Position numbers and translations under genes: made by a program. From assembly GCA_903938445.1 (NCBI GenBank), contig CAJADG010000039.1, positions 152,833-216,832 of the forward strand: DNA of 64,000 nt, read 5' to 3'. This DNA comes from an uncultured Bacteroidota bacterium (GTDB lineage: Bacteria; Bacteroidota; Bacteroidia; Chitinophagales; Chitinophagaceae). Positions 1 to 8,645 of this stretch are shown here, piece by piece (within the stretch, counting starts at the first letter, position 1; each line of letters opens with the position of its first letter). A model generated the notes under the pieces. The model saw nothing but the letters and a program-made list of their open reading frames with translations. It did not search any database and was not told the DNA's origin.

Positions 1-2
1 AA

Positions 3-3000
3 TTAGAATCCAAGGTTTAATGAAAGTTGGAAAGATTTCATATTTGGAATCGTACTGTGGTCAACACCTCTATCATAAGAAGAGTTAGATGCACCTGAAC
101 TAATTTCTGGATCTAAACCATCATATTTTGTAAAGGTTAACAAGTTACGTCCACTTAACACCAATTGTGCTTTTTTAGCCCATTTGATATCTGTGAATTT
201 AGCTAAGTCAACTCCTAAAGAAATGTTTCTTAATCTTACGAAAGACGCATCTGAGTAGAAGTAATCTTTAGTAACGTTGTTACCAACACCTTTTGCTGTA
301 TTACCTAATGCATAGTAAGCACTTGCATAGTAAGCAGACCAAGCACCAGTTTGACCACCGATAGTAACTGGCTTAGCGAAGTCGCTACTGATACCATCAC
401 GATACATCCACTCTTTAGTTTGCTCATACAAGTGTGCACCATTTACCCAATCAAATTGGAAACCAAAAGTGATAGCTTGTTTGAAAGTAAAGTTGTTGAT
501 GAATGAAGAAGTAAATGTTGGGTTAGGATCACCTAAAGAAGTTGCTTCGTCAGAGAAGAAGATTGCTTTAGTTGCAGTATTAACCACACGACCATTTACG
601 ATTTCATATTTGCTTTGATTAGCTGGATCGATGAATGGAGTTTTACCATCAGCTCTTAATGCGTTAACGCTAGTTAAAGCTTTGTAACCATATAACTCAC
701 CAATCTTACGACCAGCAGCTAATGCTAAACCTGTAGAACCTGCATAAGAAATCAATGGAATATCACCACCTTCTACTTTATCAATTGTAGATACTTGGTG
801 ACCCCAGTTTGTTGTGAAATCCCAAGCGAAGTTCTTAGTGGTAACAACTGGTAAGCTTAAGCTAAATTGAATACCATTAGAAGACAATGCAATTGCGTTT
901 GTCAATAAACTTGTTCCACCAGTACTTGGTGGTACGTTTTGAGCAAAGATTGCGTTGTCAGTATTACGCTTCCAGTAAGTGAAAGACGCGTTTAAAGTTC
1001 TAAACCAGTTACCTGATTTTAATAAACCTAAAGAGATATCTGTACCAAATTCAGTTTCAGTTGAAACCTCTACGTTTAAGTTAGGGTTTTTAGCAGAAGA
1101 CTGATTTGTGTAAGCAACTTGAGAACCTGTTGGTTGCAAGTTTAACACTGGGTAACGATCAAATGCACCTGGTTGGATACCCGCTTGACCATAAGCCGCA
1201 CGTAATTTCCAAGAAGTGATTGTATTACTTAATTTATCAAAGAATTTGAATGATTCTAAGTTCACATAACCGTTGTAGTGAGGGAAAGTGAATGGCTTAG
1301 AACCAGCACCGAATGCTGAAGAATAATCCGTTCTGAAACCACCAGTAACACCCGCGTGGTTAGCCCAGTCAATTTTTTGATCCACTACATAACCATACGT
1401 AACGAAAGTTTCGTTGTAGTCATAGTTATAAGCTTGAGACTGAGTAGAAGTCATAGAGAATGGAGGGTTTAACTGTAAAGAAACACCGTAACCATCTAAT
1501 TCTTTGTATTGACTCTTACGATAGTCAAAACCAGCTAAAGTAGAAGTTGTGATAGGAATTTTCAAACCAAAGTCTCTTTGGAAGTCAGTTGTTGCAACTG
1601 CATTCGCGTTAAAGTTTTGTTTTGTTAAATTGTATTGGAAGTTATCAATTTCTCCTGTGTTGTCAGAACCGTTAGCACGACTAGCCCAGCTACCATAGTA
1701 GTTAGAACTTTCGTCTAATGATTGGTTGTAATAAGTCCAAACATCATTTTCGTTTCTGTAGCTTACACCATATTTAGCGTTCAACACGATATTCTTGTTG
1801 ATCTTATAGTTGGCCTCGAAATTTTGAATGATATCATACTTTTTACTGTTACCGCTTGTATAGTCAACTTGGTAATAAGGGTTACCAGCGTTTACTGATA
1901 CGAAGCTAGCTTTTTGATACACTGGGTGTTTACCACCAACAACTGTATCAGCAATGCTTAAGAAAGGAGAGGTATTTAAGAAACCATAAATTTGACCTAC
2001 ACCTGCATTTGAATTACCATATCCAAATCCTGTTCCACCTGGTGCTCCCAAACCTGGGTGCATGTCGTTGGTTGTATAAGCGATATTAGTAATTGAACGG
2101 ATAGTGAAGTTTTTGAAAACCTCAGCACCAATGTTCGCAGTAATGTTAGTTCTATCTAATGCACCATTATTTCTTAAGAAAGGAGAATTAGCATGATTGT
2201 TAGAAACAGTCAAGCTAAAGTCATTTTTCTCACCACCACCATTGATGTTAACGCTATTATTGATTGTTTGTGCATCTTGGAAGATTTCAGCAAAGTGATC
2301 ATGATATTGTAAAGCACCAACATATGGCTTGTTAAATTGGTTTCTTGGATCCAAGATACCATAACGAGTATAGTTTTGAGTTTCACCAGGAGCACCAGGA
2401 TTAACACCAACGTTACTACCATAAGTGTACGCTAATGAACCAGAACCTAATAAAGATCCTAATACTGGGTCAATGCTTAATGGAGCACCAGCAGCAAATC
2501 CACCACTTGCGTTTGCAGAGATGATATTACCATTTGCATCCGTTAAGTAAGGGTGTAATTTTGCTTTACCAAAGTTTCCAGAGTTAATGAAAGTGCTGTT
2601 AGCGAAACTTGAAGAAACGTTAACATTGATCTTTCCTTTTTGTCCTTTTTTAGTGAAGATTTGGATTACACCATTCGCACCTTGTGCACCATATAATGAA
2701 GCAGATGCAGCACCTTGAACTACCTCAACACGATCAACTTGAGTTAAGTCGATAGTTGTTAAGCTAGAAAACGGAACTTCAACTCCATCTAATAATACTA
2801 ATGGACGAGTACCACCTTGTACAGTGTTAATACCACGTAATACGATGTTTACTTGGTCACCAGGGTTACCAGACACAGAAGAAATTTGAGCACCTGGGAT
2901 TTTACCAATCAAAGCCTGATCGATAGAAGCGGCAGGAACGATAGGTAATTTAGCCGAAGTGATTGACTCGGTAGAAATACCTAATTTCTTTCTAGATGTC

Positions 3001-3329
3001 GCAACTCCTGATCCTGTTACAACTACCTCACTTAATGCTTTCACATCAGTGGCTAATTTCACAGTTACATTTGCAGCAGCAGCTACTGTTTTTGACTCAT
3101 ATCCAAGTGCAGATATCACTAAAGATGCACCATTGGCAGCCTTTAATGTGAACGTACCATCAGTGTTTACTGTAGTACCAGTTCTTGTACCTTTAACTTG
3201 AACAGAAGCTCCAGAAATTGGATCTCCTTTTTCGTCAGTTACTCTACCATTTACGGTAGGATTTTGGGCCATTGCAGTACCAAAGAATAGGCACGATGCA
3301 AGTAAGCTCCATAAAAGTTTTTTTCTCAT
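3..3329 (-). CDS. SusC/RagA-family TonB-dependent outer membrane receptor
   Basis: Outer-membrane active transporter that, with a SusD-type lipoprotein, imports oligosaccharides or peptides using TonB energy. The 1108-residue product has a signal peptide (about residues 1-21, ending AMAQ), a CarboxypepD_reg-like domain (about 26-93), the plug domain with the typical LVLLDGVE segment (about 178-185) and a long barrel ending in a C-terminal Phe. I chose the ATG at 3329 because signal peptide MRKKLLWSLL begins there; an in-frame extension of 15 residues upstream looks non-coding. The stop lies at bases 3-5, so the gene is complete, but the expected SusD gene would be just outside the left edge, so the substrate cannot be read. 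Codon choice looks more biased than in neighbours, suggesting high expression (inference). Confidence 0.93.
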   Translation of the reverse strand: MRKKLLWSLLASCLFFGTAMAQNPTVNGRVTDEKGDPISGASVQVKGTRTGTTVNTDGTFTLKAANGASLVISALGYESKTVAAAANVTVKLATDVKALSEVVVTGSGVATSRKKLGISTESITSAKLPIVPAASIDQALIGKIPGAQISSVSGNPGDQVNIVLRGINTVQGGTRPLVLLDGVEVPFSSLTTIDLTQVDRVEVVQGAASASLYGAQGANGVIQIFTKKGQKGKINVNVSSSFANSTFINSGNFGKAKLHPYLTDANGNIISANASGGFAAGAPLSIDPVLGSLLGSGSLAYTYGSNVGVNPGAPGETQNYTRYGILDPRNQFNKPYVGALQYHDHFAEIFQDAQTINNSVNINGGGEKNDFSLTVSNNHANSPFLRNNGALDRTNITANIGAEVFKNFTIRSITNIAYTTNDMHPGLGAPGGTGFGYGNSNAGVGQIYGFLNTSPFLSIADTVVGGKHPVYQKASFVSVNAGNPYYQVDYTSGNSKKYDIIQNFEANYKINKNIVLNAKYGVSYRNENDVWTYYNQSLDESSNYYGSWASRANGSDNTGEIDNFQYNLTKQNFNANAVATTDFQRDFGLKIPITTSTLAGFDYRKSQYKELDGYGVSLQLNPPFSMTSTQSQAYNYDYNETFVTYGYVVDQKIDWANHAGVTGGFRTDYSSAFGAGSKPFTFPHYNGYVNLESFKFFDKLSNTITSWKLRAAYGQAGIQPGAFDRYPVLNLQPTGSQVAYTNQSSAKNPNLNVEVSTETEFGTDISLGLLKSGNWFRTLNASFTYWKRNTDNAIFAQNVPPSTGGTSLLTNAIALSSNGIQFSLSLPVVTTKNFAWDFTTNWGHQVSTIDKVEGGDIPLISYAGSTGLALAAGRKIGELYGYKALTSVNALRADGKTPFIDPANQSKYEIVNGRVVNTATKAIFFSDEATSLGDPNPTFTSSFINNFTFKQAITFGFQFDWVNGAHLYEQTKEWMYRDGISSDFAKPVTIGGQTGAWSAYYASAYYALGNTAKGVGNNVTKDYFYSDASFVRLRNISLGVDLAKFTDIKWAKKAQLVLSGRNLLTFTKYDGLDPEISSGASNSSYDRGVDHSTIPNMKSFQLSLNLGF

Positions 3330-3380
3330 ACTTGTTTTAATTTTTGTTAAACAGAACTCGTCTTGGAATAACACGAAATG

Positions 3381-3411
3381 CTAAATTAAGATTTTATTAA
3401 CAATTTTCAAA
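3381..3411 (-). promoter_or_regulatory. Candidate Bacteroidota sigma promoter of the SusC gene
   Basis: Reading the minus strand, TTTG (3411-3408) is followed after 19 nt by TAATTTAG (3388-3381), close to the -33 TTTG / -7 TAnnTTTG pattern of Bacteroidota. It leaves a leader of about 45 nt before the ATG at 3329. One mismatch in the -7 box. Confidence 0.4.
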
Positions 3412-3417
3412 AGATCA

Positions 3418-3455
3418 AGCCTTAAAAAAGGCTGAAATTTCTACAATTTTTGTAG
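3418..3455. repeat. Two adjacent short inverted repeats upstream of the SusC promoter
   Basis: Two perfect hairpin-forming repeats lie side by side: AGCCTT-AAAA-AAGGCT (3418-3433) and CTACAA-TTT-TTGTAG (3441-3455). They sit just upstream of the predicted -33 element, where an activator or repressor would bind. The whole 342-nt gap 3330-3671 between the SusC gene and the pseudouridine synthase holds only these repeats and the candidate promoter; I see no RNA gene or small ORF in it. Confidence 0.45.
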
Positions 3456-3671
3456 ACTATTCAATTTAAAAGAATATTTTACTGATTTTCAACTTTTTAC
3501 GTATTATAACTGACATATATGAAAATAAATTATTTAACTAATAAGGGTTAGTTATTGCTATTTTTTAAACAAAAAAGACAAAATTTTTAGAAAGTACTCA
3601 TTTTATTAATATGTTAGGCATGCCTTTTTTTACTGAATAGTTAATTCATTATTGATGGAAATTATTGCGCT

Positions 3672-4262
3672 TTATAGCTTTAATTTTTCAAAAAAGGTAG
3701 CTTCTTCCATTTCAAGCACCTCCCCGGGTTGCATATTTCCTAATTGTACCTCTTCGATTGAAATACGAATGAGACGTATACATTTATGATTCACTGAAGC
3801 AACCATTTTGCGCACTTGATGAAATTTTCCTTCGGTAAGTGTAATGGTTAACCATGTGGTAATTACATTTTTGTGCAAGGGTTTACCGGCATCAAATAAA
3901 TCAACTGGTTTATCTACAATTTTAACTTCACAAGGAGTGGTGCTAAAACTAGTTCCAGTTTTTGCACTTATTTCAATGCCTGCCGCTAACTTATTTGCAG
4001 TTTCCAAACTCATTTCATTTTTAACCTGCACTAAATAAGTTCGCTTATGTGGTACTGGACCTTGAAAAAGTAGCTTGGTAATTTTTTTATTGGTCGTTAA
4101 CAACAACAGCCCTTCAGAGTTTTGATCTAATCTTCCAATCGCATGTATGCCCTCAGGAAAATCAAAATGTAAATCACCTAATAAACGTACCTCATGACTA
4201 CTCACAAATTGTGAAACCATATTGATTGGTTTATTAACTAGAAAATAGCGATGTGCATTCAT
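3672..4262 (-). CDS. RsuA/RluE-family pseudouridine synthase without S4 domain
   Basis: Converts uridine to pseudouridine in rRNA. The 196-residue protein starts directly with the catalytic fold (RYFLVNKP at 5-12) and carries the family motif GRLDQNSEGLLLLT at 43-56, with catalytic Asp46; a C-terminal EGKFHQVRKM segment is also typical. Like RluE of E. coli it lacks an N-terminal S4 RNA-binding domain. RluE modifies 23S rRNA, and that target is the closest guess, but specificity within this family cannot be fixed from sequence alone. It is divergent from the small VF530 gene, with 28 nt between the start codons. Confidence 0.88.
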   Translation of the reverse strand: MNAHRYFLVNKPINMVSQFVSSHEVRLLGDLHFDFPEGIHAIGRLDQNSEGLLLLTTNKKITKLLFQGPVPHKRTYLVQVKNEMSLETANKLAAGIEISAKTGTSFSTTPCEVKIVDKPVDLFDAGKPLHKNVITTWLTITLTEGKFHQVRKMVASVNHKCIRLIRISIEEVQLGNMQPGEVLEMEEATFFEKLKL

Positions 4263-4290
4263 AACAAAAGCAAATTACTTAATATTGCAT

Positions 4291-4509
4291 ATGCAGCAAG
4301 TTTCAAATGACCCATTACACGGAAAAACACTAGAATATATTGTCACTGAATTAGTGAAATATTTTGGATGGGAGGACTTAGGACAGCATATCCCTATTAA
4401 TTGCTTCAATAGCAACCCAAGTATTCAATCCAGTTTAAAATTTTTAAGAAAAACACCTTGGGCAAGAAAAAAAGTGGAAGAATTATATATTAGAATGATA
4501 GCAGCTTAG
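4291..4509 (+). CDS. VF530 family (DUF2132) small DNA-binding-like protein
   Basis: A 72-residue protein recognisable as the VF530/DUF2132 family from the block NDPLHGKTLEYIVTEL, the IPINCF segment and SSLKFLRKTPWARKKVE. The family has a small helical fold resembling SAP-like DNA-binding domains; its cellular role is unknown. The ATG at 4291 was preferred over an in-frame TTG two codons upstream because homologues begin shortly before the NDPLHG block. No partner gene is apparent. Confidence 0.85.
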   Translation: MQQVSNDPLHGKTLEYIVTELVKYFGWEDLGQHIPINCFNSNPSIQSSLKFLRKTPWARKKVEELYIRMIAA

Positions 4510-4522
4510 TTATTTGATAATA

Positions 4523-5767
4523 CTAAAATACTTCTCCTAAGTTCATAAATAAGCCTCTTGAACCTCCTTGTCCAAATCCATAATCTAAGGCTACACTTGT
4601 ATTTGAGTGCTTATTAAATTTAACTCTTAGTCCTGCTCCATATCCTGGTAAAACACCTTGAATAGATTGCCCAGGCATTGATGATAAACTTTGCACATTT
4701 GCAAAAATTACGCCTCCTAAAAATCCATTTTCAGTAATGCCAAATCTGTATTCTGATTCTGCATACAATAATTTATCACCTCTAAATCTTCCTTGTACAT
4801 ACCCTCTTCCAAAATTACTATAGGTATCGCTTGCTGTATTGGGTAAATCTAAATAAGGTGGCTTTCCATTCAATGTTAATTGATCATAAGTCCACAATGC
4901 TAAAATATTTTTACTGCCGGCTGGAAAAGAAATATATTTTCTGTAATCAAAAATTAAAGAACTCCATTTTTGATCGCTTCCCAATGCAGTTAAATTATCT
5001 CTAAACATAACATTGATAAAACTACTATTCGCAACAGGATTAACATTATTTATTCTTGTATCATACAATAGATTTAATACATACCCAGTTGAATTTGAAT
5101 TTTTAGTTTGACCATATTGCGTTAATCCATTTACTGGTTTATTTTTGGTAGAAGTATCTTGTATATTCCAATGATAGTCCATGTTTAAGCCAAGGCCAAC
5201 ATATAAATTGTTTGCAATTTTTTTAGAAACCGATTGGTACATTTTTAAATAAGAGTAATCTAACTCATCAAATAAATTAAGACTCGAACTCTTTCCTAAA
5301 CCAAAATCTTTTTGCGGGTATTTTAAATAAGACCAGTTATTGCTAAAATTATACTCCCCATTTTTTGTCCAAATATTACTTGCAAACTGAGAAACAATTT
5401 GTTTGTTTTGAGTAATTTTTAATTCAGTGAAATAGGTTGATTTATTTTCAGTCCCCATTGTTTTAGGCAAAACCACACTTGCATTAATAGATGCCGCCAT
5501 TCCAGTCCCTAAGCTATATTCTACACCAGGTATAAATGTCAAATGAGCTTTTTTAATTTCTTCAGTTTGACTTCTATCTTTATTTATTTTTAAAATTCGA
5601 TATACCCCATCAATAAAATCAACCATTGAATCCTTGCCTGGTTGTTTATAAAAAGCAAGGGTAAAAATATTTTTCTTATGGAGCTGCTTGGGAATAGTAT
5701 CTACCGCTTGTGCGCGCGCGTTAACAATAAAAAATACGAATGTAAATAGAAATATAAGTCTTTGCAT
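4523..5767 (-). CDS. BamA/TamA-like (surface antigen D15) outer-membrane barrel protein without POTRA domains
   Basis: A 414-residue exported protein with a signal peptide ending around NARAQ (residue 20) and a series of alternating, aromatic-rich beta strands that ends in Phe, as in Omp85-family barrels. Segments such as GRGYVQGRFRGDKLLYAESEYRF and the glycine-rich final strands resemble the Omp85 C-terminal barrel (bacterial surface antigen). At this length there is no room for POTRA repeats, so it is unlikely to be the essential BamA. Its substrate is unknown. It follows the DsrE gene on the same strand after 44 nt. Confidence 0.75.
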   Translation of the reverse strand: MQRLIFLFTFVFFIVNARAQAVDTIPKQLHKKNIFTLAFYKQPGKDSMVDFIDGVYRILKINKDRSQTEEIKKAHLTFIPGVEYSLGTGMAASINASVVLPKTMGTENKSTYFTELKITQNKQIVSQFASNIWTKNGEYNFSNNWSYLKYPQKDFGLGKSSSLNLFDELDYSYLKMYQSVSKKIANNLYVGLGLNMDYHWNIQDTSTKNKPVNGLTQYGQTKNSNSTGYVLNLLYDTRINNVNPVANSSFINVMFRDNLTALGSDQKWSSLIFDYRKYISFPAGSKNILALWTYDQLTLNGKPPYLDLPNTASDTYSNFGRGYVQGRFRGDKLLYAESEYRFGITENGFLGGVIFANVQSLSSMPGQSIQGVLPGYGAGLRVKFNKHSNTSVALDYGFGQGGSRGLFMNLGEVF

Positions 5768-5771
5768 TTTG

Positions 5772-5779
5772 CAAAGTTA
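5772..5779 (-). promoter_or_regulatory. TAnnTTTG -7 box a few bases before the BamA-like start codon
   Basis: Minus-strand TAACTTTG is an exact match to the Bacteroidota -7 consensus and ends only 4 nt before the ATG at 5767. If used, the transcript would be leaderless or nearly so. No TTTG is visible 19-21 nt upstream, so support is weak. Confidence 0.3.
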
Positions 5780-5811
5780 CAGTTTATTTATAGTAAATGC
5801 TATTTGATCAT

Positions 5812-6258
5812 TTATAAACCCGACTTCAAATAACTCCAGCCCTCCTCTTGTTTAGTAACCACTTCAACAACTCCAGAAGGAACAGTGCCTGCCACATTTA
5901 GCAACATGTCTGCAGTAATATTATGTTTACGCATGGTATTTTGACATGCATTGAATTTGATACCCTGGCTTGCCAGCAATTGAATATCGTTAGCAAAAAA
6001 GGTTTTGTCTTTTACTAAAAAATCAATCGCTTTCCCATGCACAACCACTTCGATATTTAAATTAGTAGGCCATGCTTTTTGAACATTTTTAATATTTCCA
6101 ATGATGCTTGACCAACTAGCAGTGTCCGCTGTATTTAATTGAACTACGATATTATGTATTTTATTTTCCCTTGTTTTTGGAATGTGTTGACTAAACCCAC
6201 TCATTGCCATCATACAAAATGCAAATACAAAAACAATATTTTTAATCTTAGCTAACAT
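5812..6258 (-). CDS. Exported DsrE/DsrF-like sulfur-relay-type protein
   Basis: DsrE-fold proteins carry or bind sulfur in oxidation or tRNA-thiolation pathways. This 148-residue protein has a signal peptide (about 1-23, ending GFSQ) and the fold's typical strand-helix pattern, with NIVVQLN (36-42), VVVHGKAIDFLVKD (71-84) and a conserved cysteine at Cys105 in FNACQNTM. Export to the periplasm distinguishes it from cytosolic DsrEFH subunits. It is divergent from a TsdA-like dihaem cytochrome 80 nt away, which is a suggestive but unproven link to thiosulfate chemistry. Confidence 0.82.
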   Translation of the reverse strand: MLAKIKNIVFVFAFCMMAMSGFSQHIPKTRENKIHNIVVQLNTADTASWSSIIGNIKNVQKAWPTNLNIEVVVHGKAIDFLVKDKTFFANDIQLLASQGIKFNACQNTMRKHNITADMLLNVAGTVPSGVVEVVTKQEEGWSYLKSGL

Positions 6259-6338
6259 AATTGGATAATTTATACTTAAATATAAGAAACATAAACTAAC
6301 TCAATTAGAATCTCGCAATAAAGTTTTAATATTAAGGT

Positions 6339-7307
6339 ATGAAACAAATGCGTAGAAGCATTCTATTACTTATTGGGATTGTCATTGCATTCGCTTGCAT
6401 AAAATATTATTTTTTAAGTACGCGGAAAATTAAAATCGATCATAGTGGAAATTCAAATGCAGCTTGGATTGGACCAGACATTACAAGTGATACTGCAATA
6501 AAGGGCGAAGAACGAGCTTTAATTTTATATGGTCAAGACCTAATTGCACATACCTCAAAATATTTTGGACCTAAGGGATCCGTTTCCAAATTAACCAATG
6601 GTATGAATTGCCAAAATTGTCATTTAAATGCAGGTAACCAACCCTGGGGTAATAACTATGGAGGAGTTTATTCAACATACCCAAAATATAGAGATAGAAG
6701 TGGACGCGTAGAATCTATTTACAAAAGAGTTTCAGACTGTATGGAACGTAGCTTAAACGGCAAAGCATTAGATAGTAACAGTAGAGAATACACAGCAATT
6801 TATAGTTACATAAAATATTTGGGTAAAAATGTTCAAAAGAATAAAAAGCCTATAGGTAGTGGAATTGAAAAAATAAAATTATTAGACAGGGCAGCAGATC
6901 CACAAAAAGGACAAATTGTATACGTAGCAAAATGTCAAATTTGCCATGGCAATAATGGTCAAGGTCAACTACTCGCCAACAATGAGGAATACGCTTATCC
7001 ACCAGTTTGGGGTGAGCATAGTTATAATGATGGTGCTGGATTGTATCGAATTAGTAATCTAGCAGGCTATATAAAAAACAATATGCCTTATTTACAAACC
7101 TCACATGAAAAACCAACTTTATCTGATGAACAATCTTGGGATTTAGCCGCATATATAAATTGCCAAGCACGTCCTCATATGAATCAATCAAAGGACTGGC
7201 CAAATATTAAAAAGAAACCTTTTGATTATCCTTATGGCCCTTATGCAGATAGCTTTAGCGAGCAACAACATAAGTTTGGGCCCTTTCAACTAATGGTGAA
7301 AAACTAG
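6339..7307 (+). CDS. Dihaem c-type cytochrome, TsdA-like (thiosulfate dehydrogenase / tetrathionate reductase candidate)
   Basis: Periplasmic dihaem cytochrome of 322 residues with an N-terminal membrane anchor or signal (about 8-26). Haem motifs are CQNCH (91-95) and CQICH (199-203). The spacing, the segment HTSKYFGPKGSV before the first haem, the conserved DCMERSLNGK block with Cys134 about 39 residues after haem-1 His, and DWP...DYPYGPY near the end match the TsdA family. There the axial Cys of haem 1 marks the enzyme that interconverts thiosulfate and tetrathionate. The substrate is inferred, since related cytochromes are often left unnamed. It is followed by a MauG-type peroxidase on the same strand and is divergent from an exported DsrE protein. 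Confidence 0.75.
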   Translation: MKQMRRSILLLIGIVIAFACIKYYFLSTRKIKIDHSGNSNAAWIGPDITSDTAIKGEERALILYGQDLIAHTSKYFGPKGSVSKLTNGMNCQNCHLNAGNQPWGNNYGGVYSTYPKYRDRSGRVESIYKRVSDCMERSLNGKALDSNSREYTAIYSYIKYLGKNVQKNKKPIGSGIEKIKLLDRAADPQKGQIVYVAKCQICHGNNGQGQLLANNEEYAYPPVWGEHSYNDGAGLYRISNLAGYIKNNMPYLQTSHEKPTLSDEQSWDLAAYINCQARPHMNQSKDWPNIKKKPFDYPYGPYADSFSEQQHKFGPFQLMVKN

Positions 7308-7362
7308 TTTAATATTTATAAGTCACAAAGTATTGTTAAGGCTTAAACCAGCTTGAATTTGT

Positions 7363-7394
7363 TTTGTCTTAAGTATATATTAAGCGTAATTTTA
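7363..7394 (+). promoter_or_regulatory. Candidate promoter of the cytochrome c peroxidase gene
   Basis: TTTG (7363-7366) and TAATTTTA (7387-7394) are separated by 20 nt, fitting the Bacteroidota -33/-7 layout with one mismatch at the last -7 base. The ATG at 7404 follows after 9 nt, implying a very short leader. The spacer holds the inverted repeat CTTAA-N7-TTAAG (7368-7384). Confidence 0.4.
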
Positions 7395-7403
7395 ATCACA
7401 TTT

Positions 7404-8636
7404 ATGAAAAAACAATTTCAAATATCATTAGGCATTTTTGTGGTAATTGGTATCCTAGTTGGCTGTACTAAAGTTGATTTAGCTACCGTAAATTTAGCTG
7501 CAACCAATGCTACTATAAGTGCTTTGGCAGATCCTTTTGCAGCAACTAGAGCGGCTTTTGGAACCAATATTGATTTTAATAATTTGAGTAATTATGCCAA
7601 TCAAGGAAAGCCGGCATACATAAACAATGATAATACTGGAACCGATACCATCAAAGACAATAAAGCAACATTGGGCAGAATATTGTTTTATGATAAAAAT
7701 TTAAGCATCAACAATACTATTGCGTGTGCAAGCTGTCATAAACAAGCATTTGCCTTTAGTGATACGGCTTTAGTAAGTGATGGTGTTTTAGGAGGACTTA
7801 CTGCCAGACATTCAATGCGTTTAATTAATGCAAGATTCGCTAATGAAGCAAAGTTTTTTTGGAATGAAAGAGCAGCTAGTTTAGAAATTCAAACTACAAT
7901 GCCAATGCAAGACCATGCCGAAATGGGTTTTAGTGGATTGAATGGTCGTGGTAATTTAGATACCTTGTTGAATAAGCTTTCTAAAATAAATTATTATAAA
8001 GAAATTTTTAAAGCCATCTACGGAGATACGTTGGTGACACAAACAAGATTACAAGAATCACTCGCTCAATTTGTAAGAAGCATACAATCTTTTGACTCAA
8101 AGTATGATAGTGGTAGAGCTAGAGTAAACAATGACGGGGCCCCATTTCCCAATTTCACTGCTACAGAAAATGCAGGAAAGTCTCTTTATTTAACACCTCC
8201 CGTTTTTGATGGCAGCGGAAATCGTATCGCAGGTGGAGTTGGTTGTAATGGTTGCCACAAAGCCCCAGAATTTGACATTGATCCAAATAGTAAAAACAAC
8301 GGAGTTGTTGGTATCATAGGCAGCACATCTATTGAAACCAATGATACAAGAGCTCCATCATTAAGAGATTTGGTAAAAGCGGACGGAACACCTAATAGCA
8401 GAATGATGCATACTGGTCAATTCACAACGGTTGCAGGTGTACTTGGTCATTATAATAATATACCTAATAATCCTGCTAATAATAATTTAGATGGCAAATT
8501 AAGGGCAGATGGCGTTGGGAATAAACTAAGACTCACCCCAACTGAAACATCACAATTAATTGCATTTATACAAACCTTAGGTGGAACCAATGTATATGTT
8601 GATAAAAAATGGTCCAACCCATTTTTAAATCAATAA
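7404..8636 (+). CDS. MauG/CcpA-type dihaem cytochrome c peroxidase, lipoprotein
   Basis: Reduces hydrogen peroxide, or oxidises a partner in MauG-like enzymes, in the periplasm. The 410-residue product has a lipoprotein signal with lipobox cysteine Cys21 (ILVGC), then the two haem motifs CASCH (108-112) and CNGCH (281-285). Family landmarks include LGRILFYDKNLS before haem 1, FFWNERA, PMQDHAEMG and the Met-containing RMMHTGQF after haem 2. The ATG at 7404 was chosen because it places the lipobox correctly; an in-frame TTG 17 codons upstream lacks support. Co-directional with the TsdA-like gene, with its own candidate promoter. Confidence 0.9.
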   Translation: MKKQFQISLGIFVVIGILVGCTKVDLATVNLAATNATISALADPFAATRAAFGTNIDFNNLSNYANQGKPAYINNDNTGTDTIKDNKATLGRILFYDKNLSINNTIACASCHKQAFAFSDTALVSDGVLGGLTARHSMRLINARFANEAKFFWNERAASLEIQTTMPMQDHAEMGFSGLNGRGNLDTLLNKLSKINYYKEIFKAIYGDTLVTQTRLQESLAQFVRSIQSFDSKYDSGRARVNNDGAPFPNFTATENAGKSLYLTPPVFDGSGNRIAGGVGCNGCHKAPEFDIDPNSKNNGVVGIIGSTSIETNDTRAPSLRDLVKADGTPNSRMMHTGQFTTVAGVLGHYNNIPNNPANNNLDGKLRADGVGNKLRLTPTETSQLIAFIQTLGGTNVYVDKKWSNPFLNQ

Positions 8637-8645
8637 ATTAAATTG

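Noticed and set aside
3617..3626. Palindrome AGGCATGCCT followed by T-run as a terminator
   Set aside because: The T-run is on the plus strand, where no gene ends; for the minus-strand gene the run precedes the stem. Stem too short.
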